From the NCBI GenBank assembly GCA_021186555.1, contig JAJKFL010000002.1:2426501-2490500 (forward strand): a stretch of DNA of 64,000 bases, given 5' to 3'. Origin of the DNA: Reticulitermes speratus (taxonomy: Eukaryota > Arthropoda > Insecta > Blattodea > Rhinotermitidae). The notes below the pieces were generated by a model, which was not told the origin of the DNA, searched no databases, and saw only the letters and a program-made list of their open reading frames with translations. The stretch's first letter is position 1. Each line of letters opens with the position of its first letter. Made by a program: the position numbers and the translations under genes. This document shows, piece by piece, positions 54,996 through 64,000 of the stretch.

Positions 54996-56103
54996 AAACG
55001 CACTGTTCATACGTACAAAGTTGACATATATCTGCGTAAACATAAGACACCTGCTTAGCGTCACTCCAACGGTGCATCTGACTGTACTTATTAACAAAAC
55101 CGTATTCTACACACGAGAGTTAGTTCTGTACGAAAAACAAAAGTTACCAAGAGATATGTACATAACATGACATTGTTCTCTGCTTGGCATGTTACAACTA
55201 CTATCACTCTATCAACATTATTACTGTTACATTTATGATTTTGCAAATCACGTTTGAGCTGGTAAGTCAGCGTATTAATAAAATAAAATAAAATTAAATT
55301 ATTTTCGCCGGGGCAAAGCGCCGTGGCGTCAAGGCTCACTTCCATGTTGTACCGATGTTAATAATAAATGCAGCTATAGTTCTACTCTCCTATATGTCTT
55401 CATGCTGTACACATGGACAACTTTGCCTTAATGAACTAACCAGTGACACGCACTGCAGACAGCTGCGTACGTACAAACACGGTTCTGCTACGACCTTGTG
55501 GCATGTTGGCTACAAATCGCTTGAAATCAACTGGAAATAAATCTTGATCTAAAAGTACAGCATCGAACTCAGTAACTGGAGCAGAGACCTAACCCGAGTG
55601 TACTGCACATCTTCTGCCAAACATTATTAACACGATATCTAGCGAAAACTAGACACAAAAACTAGACACAAAAACCCTGTTCCTTAGAGGTGGAAGAAGT
55701 ATTTCGGGTACGACTGAAGAAGAACAAAATACTGTGAGCACAAGTCTGCTGGTTAACACTTTGTGACTTCCGCCTGAACAGTACCGTTTAGACTTCCTGC
55801 ACGACACGACAGTCAGAGAAGTTGCCGCTGCAGCATGGAACAGGGGTTAACATTAGCAGCACACTTCGAAATTCAGACCACACACACATTTTTAATAGCA
55901 CGAAATTAAACTGATCTTGCAATGAAAATTCAAGTCAAAACAAATTTCTCATAAACCAGCATCACTAAATACAGCACGTTTCACAGTGCCAGACGGTAAT
56001 TTACACGGGTCAGAGGTTACAAGATATAAAGGAATGTAAAAATGATAGGTATAACGCAGCACTTCTCGGTTAAGACAGTGCAACACGTATGTGACGTAAC
56101 GAC
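54996..56103. other. Unique sequence
   Basis: No recognisable gene. Frames of 61-84 codons at 54958-55540 have no domain. Confidence 0.35.
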
Positions 56104-56388
56104 AGCCCATATAGTTCAGTCGGTAAAGTGACTGCATACGGGTTGGACCACCGAGGGTTGGCGGTTCGATCGCCGGCTGGAGCAACAGGTTTTCTCTTCT
56201 GCAGAAATGTTCAGACCGGCTCTGGGGCCCACCCAGCGTCTTATCAAATGGCTAGCGGTACTCGTCCTACGGGGGTAAAGCGGCCGGGGCGTGAAACTGA
56301 CCATTCACCTCTACCGAGTGCCAAGGTTAATATGAGTGGAGCTATACCTCCACTACCCCATATGCCTTTATGGGTTGCATAGGGATAA
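56104..56388 (+). mobile_element. SINE-D, diverged
   Basis: The head CAGCCCATATAGTTCAGTCGG, B-box-like GGCGGTTCGATCGCCGG, AGACCGGCTCTGGGGCCCAC, GGGGGTAAAGCGGCCGGGGC, ACCGAGTGCCAAGGTTAA and GCTATACCTCCACTACCCC are present. The CCTTTACC tail is absent. Confidence 0.8.
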
Positions 56389-56990
56389 CACTTTCAGGAC
56401 CTTGAGCGCCCGAGAGCTGAGTACACTGTACAAACAGCTGCCGGAAGTCTACTAATTCTTCCGAGTTGCCTACAGAAGGCGTCCCCATTTCATCGAGCCC
56501 GTTGTACGAACGAAATATATCTACCAACTCTTGCAACTGTCGTCCACATATATCTCCCTTTTACATACAGTGCGGTTGCAAGTGCATATACAGGGCCAAC
56601 GAAACGTCAGAACTGTATGCAAATTGCCGTGGCCTATGTTGAAATCTGACACTAAATGGTAGTGAGTATACAGGCTTTAAATTGTGCAAGAACTGTAGCA
56701 ACATACGATTCCCTTTAAGCGACACAGCCATTTATCACTATGTCTTTACTTAACAATCACCCTGTATAATAATACACAGGGGCCCTGTCAAAACGGGCGA
56801 CTAGTTCGCGTCGTAAAAAAAAAGAGACTGTGACATCTGAAATTTAATACAGGCGTCGCCTAAGTCACGTCACGCCGTCAGTACCGACGCTGCAACAGTA
56901 ACAACATATAAACTGTTAAATTGCTTATCCCTTGAGCAGAGGCGGCTGGTGAAAGTTTCACAGCTGAAGAATTGTGAGTTATAAACAGGA
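56389..56990. other. Unique sequence
   Basis: No gene. ACGAAACGTCAGAACTG at 56598-56614 recalls the GAAACGTC half-motif but has no CTGANGA partner. Confidence 0.4.
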
Positions 56991-59262
56991 GACGTTAAGG
57001 TACCTAACCCTGTGACAGTAAAGACGTTAAGGTACCTAACCCTGTGACAGTAAAGACGTTAAGGTACCTAACCCTGTGACAGTAAAGACGTTAAGGTACC
57101 TAACCCTGTGACAGTAAGACGTTAAGGTTCCTAACCCTGTGACAGTAAAGACGTTAAGGTTCCTAACCCTGTGACAGTAAAGACGTTAAGGTTCCTAACC
57201 CTGTGACAGTAAAGACGTTAAGGTACCTAACCCTGTGACAGTAAGACGTTAAGGTTCCTAACCCTGTGACAGTAAAGACGTTAAGGTTCCTAACCCTGTG
57301 ACAGTAAAGACGTTAAGGTTCCTAACCCTGTGACAGTAAAGACGTTAAGGTTCCTAACCCTGTGACAGTAAAGACGTTAAGGTACCTAACCCTGTGACAG
57401 TAAGACGTTAAGGTTCCTAACCCTGTGACAGTAAAGACGTTAAGGTTCCTAACCCTGTGACAGTAAAGACGTTAAGGTTTCTAACCCTGTGACAGTAAAG
57501 ACGTTAAGGTACCTAACCCTGTGACAGTAAAGACGTTAAGGTTCCTAACCCTGTGACAGTAAAGACGTTAAGGTTCCTAACCCTGTGACAGTAAAGACGT
57601 TAAGGTACCTAACCCTGTGACAGTAAAGACGTTAAGGTACCTAACCCTGTGACAGTAAGACGTTAAGGTTCCTAACCCTGTGACAGTAAAGACGTTAAGG
57701 TTCCTAACCCTGTGACAGTAAAGACGTTAAGGTTCCTAACCCTGTGACAGTAAAGACGTTAAGGTACCTAACCCTGTGACAGTAAGACGTTAAGGTTCCT
57801 AACCCTGTGACAGTAAAGACGTTAAGGTTCCTAACCCTGTGACAGTAAAGACGTTAAGGTTCCTAACCCTGTGACAGTAAAGACGTTAAGGTTCCTAACC
57901 CTGTGACAGTAAAGACGTTAAGGTACCTAACCCTGTGACAGTAAGACGTTAAGGTTCCTAACCCTGTGACAGTAAAGACGTTAAGGTTCCTAACCCTGTG
58001 ACAGTAAAGACGTTAAGGTTTCTAACCCTGTGACAGTAAAGACGTTAAGGTACCTAACCCTGTGACAGTAAAGACGTTAAGGTTCCTAACCCTGTGACAG
58101 TAAAGACGTTAAGGTTCCTAACCCTGTGACAGTAAAGACGTTAAGGTACCTAACCCTGTGACAGTAAAGACGTTAAGGTACCTAACCCTGTGACAGTAAG
58201 ACGTTAAGGTTCCTAACCCTGTGACAGTAAAGACGTTAAGGTACCTAACCCTGTGACAGTAAGACGTTAAGGTTCCTAACCCTGTGACAGTAAAGACGTT
58301 AAGGTTCCTAACCCTGTGACAGTAAAGACGTTAAGGTACCTAACCCTGTGACAGTAAAGACGTTAAGGTTCCTAACCCTGTGACAGTAAAGACGTTAAGG
58401 TACCTAACCCTGTGACAGTAAAGACGTTAAGGTACCTAACCCTGTGACAGTAAAGACGTTAAGGTACCTAACCCTGTGACAGTAAAGACGTTAAGGTACC
58501 TAACCCTGTGACAGTAAAGACGTTAAGGTACCTAACCCTGTGACAGTAAAGACGTTAAGGTTCCTAACCCTGTGACAGTAAAGACGTTAAGGTACCTAAC
58601 CCTGTGACAGTAAAGACGTTAAGGTTCCTAACCCTGTGACAGTAAAGACGTTAAGGTACCTAACCCTGTGACAGTAAAGACGTTAAGGTACCTAACCCTG
58701 TGACAGTAAGACGTTAAGGTTCCTAACCCTGTGACAGTAAAGACGTTAAGGTACCTAACCCTGTGACAGTAAGACGTTAAGGTTCCTAACCCTGTGACAG
58801 TAAAGACGTTAAGGTTCCTAACCCTGTGACAGTAAAGACGTTAAGGTACCTAACCCTGTGACAGTAAAGACGTTAAGGTACCTAACCCTGTGACAGTAAA
58901 GACGTTAAGGTACCTAACCCTGTGACAGTAAAGATGTTAAGGTACCTAACCCTGTGACAGTAAAGACGTTAAGGTACCTAACCCTGTGACAGTAAAGACG
59001 TTAAGGTACCTAACCCTGTGACAGTAAAGACGTTAAGGTTCCTAACCCTGTGACAGTAAAGACGTTAAGGTTCCTAACCCTGTGACAGTAAAGACGTTAA
59101 GGTACCTAACCCTGTGACAGTAAAGACGTTAAGGTACCTAACCCTGTGACAGTAAAGACGTTAAGGTACCTATCCCTGTGACAGTAAAGACGTTAAGGTA
59201 CCTAACCCTGTGACAGTAAAGACGTTAAGGTACCTAACCCTGTGACAGTAAAGACGTTAGGT
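56991..59262 (+). repeat. 31/32-bp satellite array, about 71 copies, with 541- and 510-bp higher-order repeats
   Basis: The unit is GACGTTAAGGTACCTAACCC plus TGTGACAGTAAA; a 31-bp form lacks one A (GTAAGACG). The short forms sit at 57114, 57241, 57400, 57655, 57782, 57941 and 58196: spacing 127, 159, 255 is repeated, a 541-bp period of 17 units. Then 58196/58259 and 58706/58769 give a 510-bp period of 16 units. GTACC/GTTCC variants follow the same order. Confidence 0.95.
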
Positions 59263-59369
59263 ACCACACTTCAATGCACCAAGTCTCGGTACATTAGTAC
59301 TTACGTAAAGCTGTGCAGTACTTACGTTAATGCACAGCGCACTTTGGTTTATACATTTCATTGTGAATT

Positions 59370-59530
59370 CGTACTCTTAAGAGAAAATAATGCACAGACC
59401 GTCGCTCAAAATTCAATATTTACAATCAATCGTCACGTTGTTACAGCCGAAACATGTAGCAATTAGTGACGTTTAATTATAAATATTAAGTTGTAAATGA
59501 CGATCTGTGCATTATTTTCTCTCATTCACA
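59370..59530. repeat. Foldback with a GAAACATGTAGC loop
   Basis: Arms at 59370-59436 and 59466-59530 (AGAGAAAATAATGCACAGA, ATTCAATATTTACAAT and CGTCAC on the left, inverted on the right) flank about 30 bases containing GCCGAAACATGTAGC. The second half of a hammerhead is present without the CTGANGA half. Confidence 0.7.
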
Positions 59531-59611
59531 GCGCACTGTTATGACTCCCCGATGAAACGTTAGAACTAATACAATCCATTACATTTCTATATAACATCTC
59601 TGAAAAGATAG

Positions 59612-59708
59612 TCAATTTATTACACCAACCAAATGCACTCTATTATTCACATATAAGTGTTATACATAAAGCTGCTACATGTTTCGACGCTAGTGCACCA
59701 TCCTCATG
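59612..59708 (-). mobile_element. Reverse, decayed copy of the hammerhead-bearing repeat
   Basis: On the minus strand ATGAGGATGGTGCACTAGCG, TCGAAACATGTAGCAGC and the tail GTGCATTTGGTTGGTGTAAT match 30595-30706. The first box reads ATGAGGA instead of CTGAGGA and stem II is imperfect. Confidence 0.6.
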
Positions 59709-59993
59709 GAGCACGGTATTTTAATAAGCAATTTTATATTTCGGTGCTCCGTAGAAACGCAAATTTCATTAATACCAACAGCAGTTAGAACGAAACGTCC
59801 TATGCTATTCCTAACAAAGTTTCCTTTAAACAACGTGTGTGCACTTTCATCAACGCATTCCGTTTAGCAAAGCAGGCTTTCCTGGGAAAGATGTTTGAAC
59901 CGTGCGTTCTGGGCGTTAATTACAAAGCCTCTTTCTCTAGGATTCCCCAACTTGTGCAATTTTATCCACAACAGCAGAGACAGAATTAAAGCA

Positions 59994-60050
<57 letters not shown>

Positions 60051-60582
60051 CATTGCTAGTATGGTCCGTATTTAGTCTTACATTCTGCAAGAAATACAGA
60101 ATATTATATATTCTCAGAAAACGAATTATTTAAAATCTTATTTAAAGTCTTGTTTTTAAACTTACTGGACGTTTAATTTTCATTTCGTACAAGACTAATA
60201 AAATTTTACAATGTAATAGAAAATATAGTCCAACATAAAAACGTTATCAAATAAGCAATAAGGTTTGTTTTCATACAAGTGCCACATAATTTGACGACAT
60301 CGATTCATAATCAGGCTTGTAAAAATATGTAAAGCATCACAAAGATGTCTGCCGTTAGCTCAGGATTGTGTTAAATACGTGTCCAGAAATAACCATACGG
60401 ATAAATTCATTTTGAAGAACCAAGTGTTTTTGGCATGTGACGTTGTGTCACTGGGCGAGTTGGCAACTACAACCGAAACGACTGGAAGTTTCAGCAACAC
60501 CGCTGTGAGAACCTCAAATCCCGCAAATGTACTTTGACTTATATGGAGCACACATTGCAAACACCGCAGACAACTACATTGT
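59709..60582. other. Unique sequence with a (TA)n run
   Basis: (TA)n lies at 59999-60044. No gene. AT-rich. Confidence 0.4.
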
Positions 60583-60661
60583 ACAGGGAATACACAAAAG
60601 AATGGTGCGCTTTCAATAGTGATTCCTATTGAAACCGCACCATTCTTTTGTGTATGCCCTG
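60583..60661. mobile_element. 79-bp palindromic Tc1/mariner MITE
   Basis: It consists of two copies of the terminus of the 41392 element placed head to head (CAGGGAATACACAAAAGAAT and inverse), TA-flanked at 60581-60582 and 60662-60663. No interior remains. Confidence 0.88.
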
Positions 60662-60711
60662 TATTTCAGGTAGCAGCAGACACCCACACATGCACTAGAC
60701 TACACAAGTAC

Positions 60712-60997
60712 AGTAAAGGTAAAGGTCACCCCGTAACATGCCATTGGAGGCACAGAGCGGAGAGTACAGGTATAGCTCTACCAACGCTTTATCCCGGCCC
60801 TAGATGGGGGTGGGTGGTAAAAGCCACGCCCCGGCCGCTTTACCCCCGAGGAAAGAGACCCGGTACCCATTGTACAGGAGGCTAGGTGGGCCCTAGGGAC
60901 GGTGTGGAGGACAGAAAATCTGTTGCCGGCACCAGGATCCGAACCCCAAACCGTCCAGCCCGTAGAGAGTCGCTATACCACCTATGCTATCCCAGCC
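60712..60997 (-). mobile_element. SINE-D, reverse copy
   Basis: The minus strand gives GGGCTGGGATAGCATAGGTGG, a B box in GGTTTGGGGTTCGGATCC, GGGGGTAAAGCGGCCGGGGC, and a tail CCTTTACCTTTAC. Nearly full length, moderately diverged. Confidence 0.85.
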
Positions 60998-61091
60998 CCC
61001 GACACCTGTGTTTCCCAAACTTTTTTGCTCGACGACCACTTTTGGCTTCAAAAAATAACCCCGGATCCTCACATCCGTGATAACGTAAATA

Positions 61092-61167
61092 CAGGTATAC
61101 ACAAAGAATGGTGCGGTATCAATTGAATAAACCATATAAACCGCACCATTCTTTTGTGTATGTCCTG
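61092..61167. mobile_element. 76-bp palindromic Tc1/mariner MITE
   Basis: CAGGTATACACAAAGAATGG and its inverse at the right end with TA on both sides (61090-61091, 61168-61169). Third member of the family at 41392 and 60583. Confidence 0.85.
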
Positions 61168-61422
61168 TATAATGTCCGGATGTAGATATCCAAAATTAAA
61201 TATTATATCTCAGAACGGATTGTAGACAGCTACCAATACATACATACATACATACATACATACATACATACATACATACATACAAACATACACACCAGTA
61301 GCATACGTAACAACACAATGCATGATTTGACCTTAATTAAACTGTCGCTCGCTCCGTGTGTACAGGGTGTTTCTTAGTTAGATATTCTAACGACAGATTT
61401 TCGAAAAATACTCAAATATCAT
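61168..61422. other. Unique sequence with a (CATA)n microsatellite
   Basis: (CATA)n at about 61230-61284. ACAGGGTGTTTCTTAG at 61363-61378 resembles a Tc1/mariner end without partner. ACTCAAATATCAT (61410-61422) is the left duplication of the next SINE. Confidence 0.5.
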
Positions 61423-61712
61423 CAAGGGCCGGGATAGCTCAGTCGGTATAGCGACTCGCTACGAGCTGGATGGTCCGGGGATCGAATCCCGGTGGGGGCG
61501 AGATTTTTCGCAGCCGTCCAGACCGGCCCTGGGGCCTACCCAGCCTCCTATACAATGGGTACCGGGTCATTCCCGGGGGTAAAGCGACCGGGGCGTGGAG
61601 TTGACCACCCACACCCATCTACCTCCGAGGTTAAAGAAAGAGTAGAGTTATACCTCTACTCCCCCTCTGGGCCTTCGTGGCCTGTTCTAGGGTGACCTTT
61701 ACCTTTACCTTT
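61423..61712 (+). mobile_element. SINE-D, youngest copy, exact 13-bp target duplication
   Basis: The head CAAGGGCCGGGATAGCTCAG and the B box GGGGATCGAATCCCGGTGGG are intact, the body is complete, and the tail is CCTTTACCTTTACCTTT. ACTCAAATATCAT lies at 61410-61422 and 61713-61725. Because the tRNA-like promoter and tail are in good order this is the best reference copy. Confidence 0.93.
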
Positions 61713-61725
61713 ACTCAAATATCAT

Positions 61726-62067
61726 ATTTCATGAAAATTCGTGAAGTGACAGCCGAGTTGTTCCATGCGGACGGACAGACAGACAGACATGACGAAGCTA
61801 ATAGTCACTTTTCGCAATTTTGCAAACGCGCCTAAAAAAAAAAGAGACGCTACGCACGTGTAGCCGTAACATTTGTTACGATTACTAAACTCCGAAAGTC
61901 AGAAACCCCCTTCAGCAGAAGTGCTGCGTCGTGACGAGATTTTGGGAACAAACGTCTGTAAATTATCCACATTCAGCAATTATGGAAATATTTTAATTTT
62001 CAAATCCTAACTAACGAGGTAATCCAACATACCAAGCTCACAAATCAAACCCACAGCACTCAAGATT
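61726..62067. other. Unique sequence
   Basis: No gene. CACTCAAGATT at 62057-62067 is the left duplication of the following SINE. Confidence 0.4.
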
Positions 62068-62340
62068 GTCGATCCCAGTGGCCGCGCGGTCTAAGGCGTC
62101 GGTCTGTGGCCGCTCGCTTACTGGCATTGTGGGTTCGAATCCCACCGGGGCATGAATGTCTTTCTGTTGTGAGTGTTGTGTGTTGTCAAGGTAGAGGTCT
62201 CTGCTTCGGGCTGATCACTCGTCCAGAGGAGTCCTACCGACTGTGGTGTGTCTCCCAGTGTGATCAAAAAAAATTACAAACCTCGACACTGAAACGGGAA
62301 AAACCGGAGTAGGTAGAAGAGGAGGACTTAAAAAAAGAAA
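62068..62340 (+). mobile_element. SINE-C with 11-bp target duplication
   Basis: GATCCCAGTGGCCGCGCGGT, GGGTTCGAATCCCACCGG, GTAGAGGTCTCTGCTTCGGG and TCCAGAGGAGTCCTACCG are in order; the 3' end differs from other copies (AAACGGGAAAAACCGGAGTA, then AAAAAAAGAAA). CACTCAAGATT flanks it at 62057-62067 and 62341-62351. Confidence 0.88.
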
Positions 62341-62351
62341 CACTCAAGATT

Positions 62352-63722
62352 ACGCCTCTTTACGACTCCTCACTGCAATCACACCCTCCTACGCCATTCA
62401 CCGACACGCACAGCAAAGAACCAAGGACATGCCTTCCTACAATTCGTACTCGGATGTGGAGAAGATTAAGCTAAGACGCCGGCGTCCCTGACATTCACAA
62501 TTACCTATAAATTCAACCATTCCAAGAACAGTGTACATTCTATCATGCCACTACAGCAGTAATAAAATACTCCTTTACCTTGAGAATAGATGGGAAATTC
62601 TCCATCGCTGTGACTGTGAGTCAACATAGCGCTGATTGGTGGAACAGTTTACAACATCGTCAAAACGTCCGGTGGAAGGGTTTAACAATACGTCACAGGC
62701 AAACGTGAAGGGTCCTTCACATACATCAACACATTCGCGATTTCCACACTAAAGTCACATACACGTAAAACTGTGAATTATACCAGCACATCCCCCATAT
62801 AGAGTTCCCTAAAAAATACACTGCAAACACATGTTTAATATATCAGACATATATATCGTTTGTAAAAATTCAAAACCACAGAATATTACAAACCCATCAG
62901 TCACGATCAAGTCTCTCGGTTTGTGACCTGCAAACGCACAGAGATGGTATTAAGTGCCGATGAATGATGAATGATGTCTACGTTCAACTGTCACGTTGCA
63001 ATGTCATTTTCCTATGACTGCCAGTCGGTCAAGGCGAAGCACAGCAGGTTACCCGCACTGACAGAACACCATCAGACAGTGGAGGCAACGAGACGTGAGC
63101 GGCAGTTGCTGGGCCAGAAGACCTGAGAGATTCAACTGAAAATCGAGTGTTGAGAGCGCTGTGCTAAACAAGCAGCCCACCAGCCGTATCAACTCATCAA
63201 CTTTCTCCAACCCCCCCCCCCTTTTTTTTGAGTTCACCAAATTCAACTTATTTCACTTCGTAATGTCAAACTATCCTCTCTACTTATTTCTCTTAACTTT
63301 TCGTTGCTGTACTCATCCTCAAATTCCTCTCAGCGTTCTCATCTCTCCTTTCGTTTCCTACCTTCTTTCCCCATACGTGTCTCCCCTTCGTCTCTCCCGT
63401 AACCCCCCCCCCCCTTCCATGCTGAAGCAGCGCCCAGTTCGCTCCTGTTGGGACGCCAGAGCATGCGCCTGTGATTTAGTTCGACTGTAGTGCACAATCT
63501 AGCACTGCTGGCTGCTTGCCGATATGACATTGCTGATCGCTATGTTATTGTCTGTTATAACACCTTCTGAACTGTTATAATGTTCATAAACACAAATCAG
63601 TTATATAGTACTTTAACAAAACTTTATATCAATTTCCGTCTTAAATTCGAGGCCACAGACAATAACAAACGCGTGGTACGATCATTAGACAAAGCAACTT
63701 GCGAGTATAAAGTGATTTACGC
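62352..63722. other. Unique sequence with C- and T-runs
   Basis: No gene is recognised. (C)n and (T)n runs at 63210-63229 and (C)n at 63403-63414. A 109-codon frame at 63161-63490 is Pro/Leu/Ser-rich and compositional. Confidence 0.4.
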
Positions 63723-64000
63723 TTAACCCTTTAAAGCCCAGTGGTTACTATATGTACCGCCACGTTTAACATTCACAAATTCTACGTTCTGCCCGCACAG
63801 TGTATTTATGTGTTTTGTGTGGATCTCAGAACAAACAGCGATTATTTCACTGTACAACATTAACTGACTGGTTTGTATAACTGAGACGGAGTGTGTTTAC
63901 TGCGCGGTACGGACTGTATTTATGTGTTTTGTGTGGATCTCAGAACAAACAGCGATTATTTCACTGTACAACATTAACTGACTGGTTTGTATAACTGAGA
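63723..64000 (-). mobile_element. TTAA-type element, reverse copy, cut by the window end
   Basis: It begins with TTAA at 63723-63726, then CCCTTTAAAGCCCAGTGG, the inverse tail (CACAGTGTATTTATGTG), and the 114-bp units in reverse. At least 1.7 units lie in the window. This is the cleanest terminus of the family. Confidence 0.75.

Noticed and set aside
56991-59262. Telomeric repeat because of CCTAACCC inside each unit
   Set aside because: CCTAA occurs once per 32 bp and not in tandem; arthropod telomeres are uninterrupted TTAGG repeats.
59437-59465. Additional ribozyme at GCCGAAACATGTAGC
   Set aside because: No CTGANGA box or stem II partner upstream; only the second half of the motif is present.
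61423-61500. Functional tRNA genes at the SINE heads (also 20848, 39528, 41007, 45311, 62068)
   Set aside because: A and B boxes are present, but the acceptor and anticodon stems do not close properly and each head is followed by a SINE body with target duplications.

Overview
The window looks like non-genic, repeat-dense nuclear DNA from an animal, most likely an insect. I found no intact host protein-coding gene, no rRNA and no functional tRNA. The arthropod call is an inference from memory. The LINE 3' ends (translating to [15 protein letters not shown], then a conserved 3' end closing on AGTT repeats), the several tRNA-headed SINE families and the terminal sequences of the small DNA transposons resemble what is common in cockroach and termite genomes. 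I could not test this.

Layout: by my count about 24 kb (roughly 38%) is tandem arrays. They have at least 19 different periods: 30 bp (1-475), 114 bp (1867-3234, 14305-16480, 43211-44765, 63800-64000), 64 bp (5510-6010), 46 bp (6828-7800), 57 bp (8771-9227), 35 bp (10015-10227), 29 bp (11657-12245), 43 bp (13256-13430), about 41 bp (17996-18712), 24 bp (21151-22322), 30 bp (23296-23872), 47-49 bp (26850-30325), 32 bp (33598-36213), 23 bp (37733-38322), 49 bp (46967-48136), 117/174 bp (48140-49490), 58 bp (51265-51845), 38 bp (53529-54757) and 31/32 bp (56991-59262). The very long minus-strand reading frames in these arrays (up to about 840 codons) are artefacts of stop-free repeat units.

Between the arrays lie interspersed elements. 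There are five tRNA-derived SINE groups, called A to E here; several copies have clear target-site duplications. There are 5'-truncated LINEs: a Jockey-like one at 36258-36733 with a 12-bp duplication, one at 12223-12990, one at 25067-25312, and five ends of the RRMRWAGH family. DNA transposons include palindromic Tc1/mariner derivatives with TA sites (one keeps the transposase C-terminus and sits nested inside a SINE), a mariner remnant, a hAT-type MITE, and a TTAA-flanked piggyBac-like non-autonomous family.

Two themes tie the window together. First, many arrays were born inside mobile elements: the 114-bp and 57-bp arrays are two parts of one TTAA-flanked element family, the 58-bp array is an expanded SINE segment, the 29-bp array is the tail of a LINE including its stop codon, and the 23-bp array extends the edge of a LINE-tailed repeat. 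Second, small hammerhead-ribozyme-like motifs (CTGANGA, a hairpin, GAAAC, then ACATGT or ACGT) recur at several sites on both strands. They often sit in foldback structures, once as a tandem series of eight, and once directly beside the 3.5-kb 47-bp array. Hammerheads of this minimal type are known from Penelope-like retroelements. This ribozyme theme is the best candidate for an unusual system here.
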